A stretch of 64,000 bases of DNA. It comes from Noviherbaspirillum galbum (GTDB lineage Bacteria; Pseudomonadota; Gammaproteobacteria; Burkholderiales; Burkholderiaceae_D). Under the pieces are notes generated by a model that worked only from the letters and a program-made list of their open reading frames with translations, searched no databases and was not told the DNA's origin. Shown here one piece after another: positions 17,591 through 26,212 of this stretch (position 1 is the stretch's first letter; every line of letters starts with the position of its first letter). Both the position numbers and the translations under genes were made by a program. The stretch covers positions 62,001 to 126,000 of the forward strand of contig NZ_JAAIVB010000085.1 of NCBI RefSeq assembly GCF_010974945.1, given 5' to 3'.

Positions 17591-18382
17591 ATGCCTATCC
17601 AGATCGTTGAGACGCAACGGCTTTACCGCCAGATCAGCGAGCAACTGCGTGCCCTGATCCGTGCCGGGGAATTTCCGGCCGGGACGCGCCTGCCGGCGGA
17701 GCGTGAACTGTCCGTGCAGCTTGGCGTGAGCCGGCCCTCGCTGCGCGAGGCGCTGATCGCGCTCGAGGTGGAAGGCTACATCGAGGTTCGCATGGGGTCG
17801 GGCATCTACGTCTCCGATCCCCTTCCGGCCGCGGCCGGATCGGACCTGTCCTCGGAAGAAGCGCCGCTGGAACTCATCATGGCCCGCTCGCTGATCGAAG
17901 GCGAGATCGCGGCGCAGGCCGCGAAGCTGGGAAAGAAGCGGGACTTCGACGCCATCGAGGAAGCGATCGACACGATGGAAGCCGACGCCAACGCGGGCAA
18001 GAAGCCGCTCGACGCCGATCGCCTGTTCCACGTGCGCATCGCCGAAGCCACCGGCAACAGCGCCCTCGTCGGCGTGGTGCGCCGCCTGTTCGACGCCAGG
18101 CTCGGACCCTTGTTCGACCAGTTGCACAGCCATTTCGAAACCAGCGACGTGTGGGCGCAAGCCATCGCCGAGCACCGTGCCGTTCTCAAGGCTCTGCGGA
18201 CAAAGGACCCGGCCGCCGCGCGCGCCGCCATGCAGACGCACATGGAGATCGCCTACAAGCGCTTGACGTCCAGCCTGACCAAGGCGCCGAAAAATCCTGC
18301 AACCAAGGGCGCGAAGCAGGCGTCCGGGAAGGCCGCCGCGAAACCTGCTCCCGCCAGGAAGGCCACGGCCCGCAGCAGGTAA
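17591..18382 (+). CDS. GntR-family regulator, FCD subfamily, with a lysine/alanine/proline-rich tail
   Basis: The N-terminal winged helix (residues about 8-75, with L-P-A-E-R-E-L and V-S-R-P-S-L-R-E-A) is followed by an FCD ligand-binding domain to about residue 230. The last 33 residues are an unusual K/A/P-rich tail like a histone H1 C-terminus. I place the start at the ATG at 17591; the frame runs upstream to 17507 without similarity. It sits in the middle of the sugar-acid genes and is the likely reader of the three TGGT-N3-ACCA sites. FCD regulators usually bind organic or sugar acids as inducers. Confidence 0.88.
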   Translation: MPIQIVETQRLYRQISEQLRALIRAGEFPAGTRLPAERELSVQLGVSRPSLREALIALEVEGYIEVRMGSGIYVSDPLPAAAGSDLSSEEAPLELIMARSLIEGEIAAQAAKLGKKRDFDAIEEAIDTMEADANAGKKPLDADRLFHVRIAEATGNSALVGVVRRLFDARLGPLFDQLHSHFETSDVWAQAIAEHRAVLKALRTKDPAAARAAMQTHMEIAYKRLTSSLTKAPKNPATKGAKQASGKAAAKPAPARKATARSR

Positions 18383-18504
18383 GCGCCAGCCGGGAGTTTT
18401 CCCGCGCATTCCCCGTTCCGTGCAGGAAACTCGTCGCCGTTACGGAAACCATCGTTGACAAGCAGGGTTGACAAGCCAGAATCCGCGTGGAAGTATTGGT
18501 ATAG

Positions 18505-18515
18505 TGGTCTGACCA
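18505..18515. promoter_or_regulatory. FadR/PdhR-type operator TGGTCTGACCA
   Basis: This is the third TGGT-N3-ACCA site, 187 bases before the UxaA-family start codon. It overlaps a TATAGT sequence, a position where binding would block transcription. It lies directly after the GntR gene, so the regulator could control its downstream neighbours independently of the divergent promoter. Confidence 0.65.
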
Positions 18516-18552
18516 ATTTGCGGCGCCAGGCAGATTTGAAATCGTTATTCAT

Positions 18553-18637
18553 GTCGTCAATCCCGCCCGGGCGGGAATCCCTTGTCGTGCAGAGCTCAAG
18601 CGTTGAAACGGGATGCCCGCCTGCGCGGGAATGACAG
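18553..18637. repeat. Pair of dispersed ATTCCC...GGGAAT-type palindromes
   Basis: Two units, 18553-18581 and 18610-18637, belong to the same family as the cluster at 9846-10062. Each has CCCGCC...GGCGGG or CCCGCCTGCGCGGG arms and the GGGAAT/ATGACAG ends, and they are inverted relative to each other. They lie between the operator and the uxaA-type start codon. Confidence 0.7.
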
Positions 18638-18701
18638 GGGTATTTGGCTTATCTGCCTGGAGCCTACCTGCCTGGCGCGGAACTTCTGGAGTGACATTGC
18701 C

Positions 18702-20234
18702 ATGGAATCAGCAGCACCCATCATCCGGCTGCACGCCGACGATGACGTCGTCATCGCAAGACGCCAGCTGCTGCCCGGCACGGTCATCGCGGCGGAGGGC
18801 GTGAAGGTGGCTGCCATGGTGCCGCCGGGTCACAAGCTGGCAACCCGCGCCGTCGCGAAGGGACAGCCGGTGCGGCGCTACGGCCAGATCATCGGCACCG
18901 CGAGCGAGGATATCCAGCCCGGACAGCACGTGCACGTGCACAACCTTGCCATGGCCGACTTCTCGCGCGATCCGGCGTTCGGCGTCGATGTGAAGGCGAG
19001 CGGTGCGGCCACGCCTGGCGCGACCTTCCTGGGCATCCGCCGGGCCGACGGCAGGGTGGCGACGCGCAACTACATCGGCATCCTGACCTCCGTGAACTGC
19101 TCGGCCACGGCGGCACGCGCGATCGCCGATCACTTCCGGCGGGACATCCATCCCGAGGCGCTGGAAGACTACCCCAACGTGGATGGCGTGGTGGCGCTTA
19201 CCCACAGCCTCGGATGCGCCATCGGCACGACGGGCGACCCGCTCGATACCCTGCGGCGTACGCTCGCCGGATATGCGGTCCATCCCAATTTCGCTGCGGT
19301 ACTGATCGTCGGGCTCGGCTGCGAAACGAACCAGGTGCAAGGCATCCTCGACGCCCATGGCTTGACGGAGAGCGAGGATTTCCAGGCATTCACCATCCAG
19401 GAGACCGGCGGCACCGCCAGGACCGTCCGGCTCGGCATCGAGAAAATCCGGAAGATGCTGCCGAAGGCGAACGCTGTCAGCCGCGAACCTGTCCCGGCCA
19501 GCCACCTCGTTCTCGGCCTGCAGTGCGGCGGCTCGGATGGCTACTCCGGCATCACGGCCAATCCCGCCCTCGGCGCGGCGGTCGACCTGCTGGTGAAGCA
19601 CGGCGGCACCGCCATCCTGTCGGAGACACCGGAAATCTATGGCGCGGAACACCTGCTGACGCGGCGCGCCGTCTCGCGCGGCGTCGGCGAGAAACTGCTG
19701 GAGCGCATCGCCTGGTGGGAAGACTATTGCGCGCGCAACCACGCCGAGCTGAACAACAATCCTTCGGCCGGCAACAAGGCGGGCGGCCTGACCACGATTC
19801 TCGAGAAATCGCTCGGCGCCGTCGCCAAGGGCGGCACCACCAACCTGGTCGACGTCTATCGCTACGCCGAGCCGGTGGCCGCGAAAGGCCTGGTGTTCAT
19901 GGATACGCCGGGCTATGACCCGGTCTCGGCAACCGGACAGGTGGCTGGCGGCGCGAACATGATCTGCTTCACCACCGGCCGCGGCTCGGCCTACGGTTGC
20001 GCGCCGTCGCCATCGCTCAAGCTGGCCACCAACACCGCCTTGTGGGAGCGGCAGGAAGAAGACATGGACATCAATTGCGGCGGCATCGCGGACGGCAGCG
20101 CCACCGTCGAGGAACTCGGCGAACGCATCTTCCAGCTCATCCTCGACACGGCGTCCGGCCGCAAGACCAAGAGCGAACTGCACGGTTATGGACAGAACGA
20201 GTTCGCCCCCTGGAATACCGGCGTGCTTACCTAA
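18702..20234 (+). CDS. UxaA-family sugar-acid dehydratase (D-altronate/L-xylonate/D-arabinonate type)
   Basis: This 510-residue protein carries an N-terminal SAF domain (about residues 1-95) fused to the large UxaA/GarD C-terminal domain, as in altronate dehydratase. The start is set at the ATG at 18702, preceded by GGAG; the upstream extension crosses a repeat. Homologues in Herbaspirillum huttiense and Acidovorax act on D-arabinonate, L-xylonate, D-altronate and related acids and are known for substrate promiscuity. The following genes would process its 2-keto-3-deoxy product by two routes. Altronate dehydratase of the glucuronate pathway is an alternative, but no uxaB/uxaC is seen. Confidence 0.85.
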   Translation: MESAAPIIRLHADDDVVIARRQLLPGTVIAAEGVKVAAMVPPGHKLATRAVAKGQPVRRYGQIIGTASEDIQPGQHVHVHNLAMADFSRDPAFGVDVKASGAATPGATFLGIRRADGRVATRNYIGILTSVNCSATAARAIADHFRRDIHPEALEDYPNVDGVVALTHSLGCAIGTTGDPLDTLRRTLAGYAVHPNFAAVLIVGLGCETNQVQGILDAHGLTESEDFQAFTIQETGGTARTVRLGIEKIRKMLPKANAVSREPVPASHLVLGLQCGGSDGYSGITANPALGAAVDLLVKHGGTAILSETPEIYGAEHLLTRRAVSRGVGEKLLERIAWWEDYCARNHAELNNNPSAGNKAGGLTTILEKSLGAVAKGGTTNLVDVYRYAEPVAAKGLVFMDTPGYDPVSATGQVAGGANMICFTTGRGSAYGCAPSPSLKLATNTALWERQEEDMDINCGGIADGSATVEELGERIFQLILDTASGRKTKSELHGYGQNEFAPWNTGVLT

Positions 20235-20286
20235 TCGCCGCGCAAGCCGATTCCACTCCACCTCAACGATCGATCAGCCACCTCGC

Positions 20287-21462
20287 ATGACGAATCCACT
20301 CGACCCTGGAACCTGCCTGCCGCAGGATCACGCAAATGCCCTGTTGGTGGGACGGGTATGGCAACCCGGCACCGGTCCCGTGCTCGTCAAGGCGGAGGCG
20401 GGCGAACTGCTCGACCTCAGCCCCCTCGCCCTTACCTCCGCTGAGTTGTTCGAACTCGACGACCTGCCGTCGCGCCTGCGCGGCGCGCGCGGCCTGCGGC
20501 GCGTGGCCGCGTTGCAGGACGTCCTCGACACCTCCTGGGCGGCCGCCGGCAACCCGGACGTTCCACGGCTGCTCGCGCCCTGCGACCTGCAGGCGGTCAA
20601 GGCCAGCGGCGTGACCTTCGTTGCCAGCATGCTGGAGCGGGTGATCGAGGAACAGGCGCGCGGCGACGCCTCCCGCGCTGAGGAAGTCCGGCGGATGATC
20701 ACGTCGGTCATTGGCGACAACCTTTCGTCGGTGGTTCCCGGCTCGCCTGAAGCTATGCGCCTGAAGGAGGTCCTGGTGCAGCAGGGCGCCTGGTCTCAAT
20801 ATCTCGAGGTCGGCATCGGACCGGACGCGGAAATCTTCACCAAGGCCCAGCCCATGTCCGCGGTCGGCTGCGGCGAGGAGGTGGGCATCCATCCGAAGTC
20901 GGGATGGAACAATCCCGAGCCGGAAATCGTGCTGGCGGTGAACAGCCGCGGCACCGTCCTTGGCGCGGCGCTGGGCAACGACGTGAATCTGCGCGACTTC
21001 GAGGGACGCAGCGCGCTGCTGCTGGGCAAGGCGAAGGACAACAACGCATCTTGCGCCATCGGCCCCTTCATCCGCGTGTTCGACGATAACTTCAGCCTCG
21101 ATGACGTGCGCCGCTGCGAGATCGCGCTGGAGGTTCGCGGCGCCGGCGACTTCCAGCTGAACGGCCGCAGTTCCATGGCGATGATCAGCCGCGATCCGCT
21201 CGACCTGGTATCGCATGCCATGGGGCCCACCCACCAGTATCCCGATGGCATGATGCTTTTCCTCGGCACCATGTTCGCGCCGACGCAGGACCGCCATGGC
21301 CCCGGCATGGGCTTCACGCACGAGGTCGGCGACGTCGTGTCGATTTCCACGCCGCGGCTCGGCACGCTGGTCAACCGCGTCGACCACAGCGACCGCATTC
21401 CTCCATGGACCTTCGGCACGCTGGCCCTGATGCGCAGCCTGGCCGCGCGGGTCCCATCGTGA
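20287..21462 (+). CDS. FAH-fold 2-keto-3-deoxypentonate dehydratase-like protein (XylX/AraD1 type)
   Basis: This 391-residue fumarylacetoacetate-hydrolase-superfamily protein is longer than simple FAH hydrolases and matches the length of Caulobacter XylX. Metal-site acidic residues are visible around E-E-V-G and N-P-E-P-E near residues 200-220. XylX-type enzymes dehydrate 2-keto-3-deoxypentonate to 2-oxoglutarate semialdehyde (Route II). No clear Shine-Dalgarno precedes the ATG at 20287; the frame is open upstream only through the end of the dehydratase gene. A semialdehyde dehydrogenase is not present in the window. Confidence 0.78.
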   Translation: MTNPLDPGTCLPQDHANALLVGRVWQPGTGPVLVKAEAGELLDLSPLALTSAELFELDDLPSRLRGARGLRRVAALQDVLDTSWAAAGNPDVPRLLAPCDLQAVKASGVTFVASMLERVIEEQARGDASRAEEVRRMITSVIGDNLSSVVPGSPEAMRLKEVLVQQGAWSQYLEVGIGPDAEIFTKAQPMSAVGCGEEVGIHPKSGWNNPEPEIVLAVNSRGTVLGAALGNDVNLRDFEGRSALLLGKAKDNNASCAIGPFIRVFDDNFSLDDVRRCEIALEVRGAGDFQLNGRSSMAMISRDPLDLVSHAMGPTHQYPDGMMLFLGTMFAPTQDRHGPGMGFTHEVGDVVSISTPRLGTLVNRVDHSDRIPPWTFGTLALMRSLAARVPS

Positions 21463-21490
21463 CCAACTCGCCTTTTCCCAAGGAGCTTTG

Positions 21491-22246
21491 ATGACCGACC
21501 GTCTCGCTGGCAAGACCGTACTCGTTACCGCCGCCGCGCAAGGCATCGGGCGCGCATGCGTGGAAGCCTTCCTTGCCGAGGGCGCGCGCGTCATCGCGAC
21601 CGACCTGAACGACGCCTTGCTGCATGGCCTTGCCGACCTGCCAAGCTGCGATGTACGCAAGCTCGACGTCACAAATGCGGCAGAGATCGGCGCAATGGCA
21701 GCGGCAGCCGGCGCGGTCGACGTCTTGCTCAACTGCGCCGGCTACGTCCACCAGGGAACGGTGCTGGAGTGCGAGGACGAAGACTGGGATGCTTCCTTCG
21801 CGATCAACGTGACGTCGATGTACCGCACCATCCGGGCCTTCCTGCCGGGCATGCTGGCACGGGGCGACGGGTCGATCATCAACATGGCGTCGGTGGTGTC
21901 GAGCATCAAGGGCGCGCCCGCGCGCTTCGCCTATGGCGCGAGCAAGGCGGCGGTGGTCGGCCTGACCAAGGCGGTGGCGGCGGACTTCGTCGCCAAGGGC
22001 ATCCGCTGCAACGCCATCTGTCCCGGAACGATAGAAACCCCGTCTCTGCACCAGCGCATCGCCGCGCTCTCGCGCAGCAGCGGCCGCACGCAGGAGCAGG
22101 TGAAGCAAGCCTTCGTCGACCGGCAGCCGCTCGGCCGCCTTGGCCTGCCGCAGGAAGTCGCGGCCCTGGCGGTGTATCTCGCTTCCGACGAATCCCGCTT
22201 TACCACCGGCACGACGCACGTCATCGACGGCGGCATGTCGATCTGA
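21491..22246 (+). CDS. SDR, 2-keto-3-deoxy-L-fuconate/pentonate 4-dehydrogenase type
   Basis: This 251-residue classical SDR shows T-A-A-A-Q-G-I-G-R near residue 14, N-C-A-G-Y-V and the catalytic Y-G-A-S-K. It resembles the BDH2/KDF-dehydrogenase group, which oxidises 2-keto-3-deoxy acids at C4 to 2,4-diketo-3-deoxy acids. AGGAG lies five bases before the ATG at 21491; a TTG three bases upstream is rejected. Directly followed by the matching hydrolase gene, it is the first step of Route III. Confidence 0.85.
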   Translation: MTDRLAGKTVLVTAAAQGIGRACVEAFLAEGARVIATDLNDALLHGLADLPSCDVRKLDVTNAAEIGAMAAAAGAVDVLLNCAGYVHQGTVLECEDEDWDASFAINVTSMYRTIRAFLPGMLARGDGSIINMASVVSSIKGAPARFAYGASKAAVVGLTKAVAADFVAKGIRCNAICPGTIETPSLHQRIAALSRSSGRTQEQVKQAFVDRQPLGRLGLPQEVAALAVYLASDESRFTTGTTHVIDGGMSI

Positions 22247-22268
22247 ATCCATCTTCTTAGGAGAACCC

Positions 22269-23129
22269 GTGAAACTATTGCGCCATGGCCCCAAGGGCAA
22301 GGAAAAACCCGGCATCCTCGATCCGCAGGGACGGATCCGCGATCTCTCGTCCGTGCTCGGCGACATCACGCCGGAATGGCTGGCCCCGGACAAGCTCGCG
22401 CAGTTGCGCGCGCTGAAGACGGACCAGTTGCCGGAAGTCGCGGCGCCGGGCCGGATCGGCACGCCCTACAGCGGCCTGGGCAAGTTCCTGTGCGTCGGCC
22501 TCAACTACCGCGACCATGCCGCCGAGGCCGGCATGCCGATTCCCGCCGAGCCCATCCTGTTCACCAAGTGGCAGAACAGCCTCACCGGCCCCAACGACCC
22601 GGTGGTATTGCCGCGGAATTCCCGCAAGACCGACTGGGAAGTGGAGTTGGGGGTGGTCATCGGCACCCGGGCGCGCTACGTCAGCATCGAACGCGCGCTG
22701 GACCACGTGGCCGGCTATTGCGTGGTGAACGACGTCTCGGAACGCGAGTACCAGCTCGAACGCGGCGGCACCTGGGACAAGGGCAAGGGCTTCGACACCT
22801 TCGGCCCCGTCGGTCCCTGGCTGGTCACGGCCGACGAGGTGCCCGATCCGCAGAGTCTCGACATGTGGCTGGACGTGAACGGCAAGCGCTGCCAGACCGG
22901 CAACACCCGCACCATGATCTTCGATGTCGCGTTCCTGGTCCACTACATCAGCCAGTTCACCACTCTCATGCCGGGCGACCTGATCTCGACCGGCACTCCG
23001 CCGGGCGTCGGCATGGGCATGAAGCCGCCGGTCTTCCTGAAGGCCGGCGACCGCATGACGCTCGGCATCGATGGCCTGGGCAGCCAGGAGCAGCAGGTCC
23101 GGGAATACGATGAAGCGCTCCTTGACTAA
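22269..23129 (+). CDS. FAH-fold 2,4-diketo-3-deoxy-L-fuconate/pentonate hydrolase
   Basis: This 286-residue fumarylacetoacetate-hydrolase-family enzyme has metal ligands in D-W-E-V-E-L-G (near residue 121) and the catalytic G-L-N-Y-R-D-H-A near residue 77. It would cleave the 2,4-diketo acid made by the preceding SDR into pyruvate plus lactate, glycolate or glycerate, depending on chain length. The start is GTG at 22269 with TTAGGAG ideally spaced; no ATG lies nearby. The gap to the SDR is 22 bases. Confidence 0.87.
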   Translation: MKLLRHGPKGKEKPGILDPQGRIRDLSSVLGDITPEWLAPDKLAQLRALKTDQLPEVAAPGRIGTPYSGLGKFLCVGLNYRDHAAEAGMPIPAEPILFTKWQNSLTGPNDPVVLPRNSRKTDWEVELGVVIGTRARYVSIERALDHVAGYCVVNDVSEREYQLERGGTWDKGKGFDTFGPVGPWLVTADEVPDPQSLDMWLDVNGKRCQTGNTRTMIFDVAFLVHYISQFTTLMPGDLISTGTPPGVGMGMKPPVFLKAGDRMTLGIDGLGSQEQQVREYDEALLD

Positions 23130-23178
23130 GCCGGCGATGTTCCGCAACCCCAGGAAGCAATAAGGAAGGATGAACGAC

Positions 23179-23937
23179 ATGGCAGCAACGCAACGGATAG
23201 CGATGGTGACCGGCGCGGGGTCCGGCATCGGCAAGCATGCGGCCCTCGCGCTCATGCGCGAAGGCTATGCGGTGGTACTTGCCGGACGGCGGCGGGAACC
23301 GCTGGAACAGACCGCATCGGAAGGCCGGCAGGCTGGAGGCAGTTCGCTGGTCGTGCCCGCCGACGTGTCCGACCCCGCGTCGGTGCGCGACCTGTTCGCC
23401 CAGACCCGCGCGGCCTTCGGACGGCTCGACGTCCTCTTCAACAACGCCGGCATCTTTGCCCGGCCGATGTCGCTGGAAGAGATGAGCTACGAGCAATGGC
23501 AGAGCGCGGTAGACATCAACCTTACCGGCGTCTTCCTGTGCACCAGGGAAGCCTTCCTGCTGATGAAGGACCAGCATCCGCGCGGCGGCCGCATCATCAA
23601 CAACGGCTCGATCTCCGCGCATGCGCCGCGCCCGCATGCGGTGTCGTACACGGCCACCAAGCATGCGATCACCGGGCTGACCAAAGCGGCCTCGCTCGAT
23701 GGCCGCAAATACGACATCGCCTGCGGCCAGATCGACATCGGCAATGCCGCCACCGACATGACCCACGGCATGCAGACCGGCATGCTGCAGGCGAACGGCA
23801 GCGTCGAGCCGGAACCCACCATGGACGTCGCGCACGTGGCGCGCGCCATCGTGTACATGGCCAGCCTGCCGCTGGACGCCAACGTGCAATTCATGACCGT
23901 CATGGCGACCAAGATGCCATTCGTCGGCCGCGGCTGA
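23179..23937 (+). CDS. Short-chain dehydrogenase/reductase
   Basis: This SDR of 252 residues has [14 protein letters not shown], and the catalytic Y-T-A-T-K. Two ATGs are possible, 23170 and 23179. AAGGAAGG abuts the first and is about nine bases from the second, so I prefer 23179. It could act on a hydroxy acid released by the pathway (glycerate or lactate side) or on the incoming sugar acid. Its specific substrate is not recognisable. Confidence 0.82.
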   Translation: MAATQRIAMVTGAGSGIGKHAALALMREGYAVVLAGRRREPLEQTASEGRQAGGSSLVVPADVSDPASVRDLFAQTRAAFGRLDVLFNNAGIFARPMSLEEMSYEQWQSAVDINLTGVFLCTREAFLLMKDQHPRGGRIINNGSISAHAPRPHAVSYTATKHAITGLTKAASLDGRKYDIACGQIDIGNAATDMTHGMQTGMLQANGSVEPEPTMDVAHVARAIVYMASLPLDANVQFMTVMATKMPFVGRG

Positions 23938-23980
23938 TTCAAAAGCCTCATCGAGCGCCATCCATCAAGGACATGAGCAC

Positions 23981-24922
23981 ATGGAAAAAATCGCAATCAT
24001 CGGCGCCGGCCTGATCGGCAGCGCCTGGTCGACCGTCTTCGCGCGGGCCGGATTGCCGGTCACCCTCTATGACGTCGAGCCGCAAGCCCTGGCCGCGGCA
24101 CGGTCGGCGATCGAGGCCAATCTCGCCAAGCTGCACGGCGCCGGGCTGATCGGCGAAGCCCCGGCGGACATCCAGGCGCGCATCGCCACCGCGACGTCGC
24201 TGGAGGAAGCCTTGCAAGGCGGAAGCTTCGTCCAGGAAAACGTCCGGGAAACCGTGGATGCCAAGAAGGCGATCTTTGCCGCCATGGATGCCATCGCCGA
24301 TCCCGGGGCGATCCTTGCCAGTTCTACCTCGGGCATCCCGGCATCCAGCTTTACCGCGGACCTGCCGGGCCGGGCGCGCTGCCTGGTCGGCCATCCGATC
24401 AACCCGCCTTCCATCGTGCCGCTGGTGGAAGTGGTGCCGGCGCCCTGGACCGACCCGGCGGCGGTCGAACGCGCGCGGGCATTGTACGAGCGGGCGGGGC
24501 AGGTACCCATCGTGGTCAGGCGGGAAGTGCAGGGTTTCATCGTCAACCGCCTGCAGGGCGCCTTGCTGAGCGAAGCTTTCCGGCTGGTGGAGGATGGCTA
24601 TGTCAGCAGCGCCGACGTGGACAAGGCCATCAAGGACGGACTGGGCCTGCGCTGGTCTTTCATGGGGCCGTTCGAAACCATCGACCTGAACGCTCCCGGC
24701 GGCATCCGGGACTATTGCGGCAGGTACGGTCCGCTCTATCACGACATTGCGAAGCAGGCGGAGCCGCGCGCCTGGAACGATGAGCTGCTCGGCAGGCTGG
24801 AGCGCGAGCGGCAGCAGGAACTGCCGCCTGACAGGCGGCAGGAAAGACAGGCCTGGCGCGACCAGCGCTTGATGAATCTGGTGGCGCACAAGCGTGACGC
24901 GTCGAAGCAGGAGAAAGGGTAG
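23981..24922 (+). CDS. 3-hydroxyacyl-CoA dehydrogenase-like oxidoreductase (L-gulonate 3-dehydrogenase/lambda-crystallin group)
   Basis: This 313-residue protein begins with the NAD-binding motif G-A-G-L-I-G-S at residues 8-14, has the catalytic histidine in G-H-P-I-N-P-P near residue 147 and the C-terminal helical dimerisation domain with N-R-L-Q-G-A-L near residue 189. The family includes L-gulonate 3-dehydrogenase and carnitine dehydrogenase. In this sugar-acid cluster the aldonate 3-dehydrogenase activity is most plausible. It sits between the SDR and the transporter genes on the same strand. Confidence 0.78.
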   Translation: MEKIAIIGAGLIGSAWSTVFARAGLPVTLYDVEPQALAAARSAIEANLAKLHGAGLIGEAPADIQARIATATSLEEALQGGSFVQENVRETVDAKKAIFAAMDAIADPGAILASSTSGIPASSFTADLPGRARCLVGHPINPPSIVPLVEVVPAPWTDPAAVERARALYERAGQVPIVVRREVQGFIVNRLQGALLSEAFRLVEDGYVSSADVDKAIKDGLGLRWSFMGPFETIDLNAPGGIRDYCGRYGPLYHDIAKQAEPRAWNDELLGRLERERQQELPPDRRQERQAWRDQRLMNLVAHKRDASKQEKG

Positions 24923-24999
24923 TTCGCGTGAAGTTGGAATAAACCAGGAGCGGCCCGCAAGCATCGTCGTGGCACGCCCGATAACCATTGGAGACAGGC

Positions 25000-26133
25000 A
25001 TGAATACGAAAATCGCTTCCTTGTGGGCCGCCGCCTTGACGGCCTTGTCATTCCAGGCCCAGGCCGCCGATCCGATCAAGATCGGCCTGATGGCGGAGAG
25101 CACCGGCGCGAACGCGGAGGCCGGCGTCTACCAGATCAACGGCGCGAAGATGGCGCTGGAAGAGATCAACAAGGCGGGCGGCGTGCTTGGGCGGCAGCTC
25201 GAGCTCAGGATAGAGGACAACCAGAGCTCCAACCCCGGCTCGGTGCTCGCCATCTCCAAGCTCACCAGCGGCGGCGACATCACCGCTCTCATCGGTTCCG
25301 TGCGCAGCACCCAGATCCAGGCGGTCGCGCCCACCGTGATGAAGGCCGGCCTGCCCATGGTCGTGGGCGGCACCGACTATGGCCTGACCCATTCCAACAA
25401 CCCGTGGATCTTCCGCGCCCGGCCGAATGACAGCTATTCGGCCAAGGTCATCGCCGACTATGGCGTCAATACCCTCAAGCTCAAGAAATGGGCGATCGTG
25501 CATTCGACCGATGCCTTCGGCAACGGCGGCAAGACCCTGCTCACCGAAGCCTTGAAAGGCATGGGCATCACGCCGGTCACGGTGCAGGGCTTCACCAGCA
25601 ACTCGCAGGACTTCACGCCCATCGTGCTCGCCATCAAGCAGGGCGGGGCGGACGTCCTGACCAGCTACATCGCCAATTCGACCGACGTCGGGATCTTTGC
25701 CAAGCAGCTGCGCCAGCTTGGCGTCAACGTGCCGTATGTCGGATCGCCCTCGGTCTCGACCGATACCGCGATGAAGCTTGCGGGCAATGCCTTGTACGGC
25801 ACGTACTCGATCGCCGACTTCGCGGTCGATTCCAGCCCCGAGGCGCAGGAATACGCCAAGAGGTACAAGGAAAAGTACAAGCTCGAACCCGACCTGTATT
25901 CCGCCTGGGCCTATGACGCGGTGCAGGTGCTGGCGCTGGCGATCAAGAACGCCAACAGCACCAAGCCCGACGACATCAAGAAGGCGCTGCACGCCATCAA
26001 GGGCTACAAGGGGGCGGAAGGCACCTACAACTTCGACAAGAACGGCGACGGCCTGCACGGCTACAACATCGTCAAGAACGAAAACGGCAAGATCGTCTTC
26101 GTGAAGCACATCGACTTCACGCCGAAGGAGTAA
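25000..26133 (+). CDS. HAAT-family ABC transporter substrate-binding protein (LivJ/LivK type)
   Basis: This 377-residue periplasmic type I binding protein has a 26-residue signal peptide ending A-Q-A-A, followed by I-K-I-G-L-M-A-E-S-T-G-A-N. GGAG lies six bases before the ATG at 25000; a TTG start 12 bases upstream is rejected because it overlaps that site. HAAT transporters are usually annotated for branched-chain amino acids, but the genomic position implies a carboxylic or sugar acid ligand. It is the first gene of a complete transporter set. Confidence 0.88.
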   Translation: MNTKIASLWAAALTALSFQAQAADPIKIGLMAESTGANAEAGVYQINGAKMALEEINKAGGVLGRQLELRIEDNQSSNPGSVLAISKLTSGGDITALIGSVRSTQIQAVAPTVMKAGLPMVVGGTDYGLTHSNNPWIFRARPNDSYSAKVIADYGVNTLKLKKWAIVHSTDAFGNGGKTLLTEALKGMGITPVTVQGFTSNSQDFTPIVLAIKQGGADVLTSYIANSTDVGIFAKQLRQLGVNVPYVGSPSVSTDTAMKLAGNALYGTYSIADFAVDSSPEAQEYAKRYKEKYKLEPDLYSAWAYDAVQVLALAIKNANSTKPDDIKKALHAIKGYKGAEGTYNFDKNGDGLHGYNIVKNENGKIVFVKHIDFTPKE

Positions 26134-26212
26134 TCCCCGCGCCTGCCCGCGGCACGGCTGCCATGCAACGGCGCCGTGCCGCGCTTCCTGAACATTCAAG
26201 GAGAAGCGGGAC

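Larger units (their letters stand above)
18383..18701. promoter_or_regulatory. Regulatory gap between the GntR and uxaA-type genes
   Basis: This 319-base stretch has no gene. It holds a TTGACA box (18468-18473), a TGGT-N3-ACCA operator, a TATAGT at 18500-18505 overlapping that operator, and two dispersed palindromes. The operator and promoter elements fit a second GntR-controlled promoter driving the genes from 18702 onward, although TTGACA and TATAGT are too far apart to be one promoter. Confidence 0.55.
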
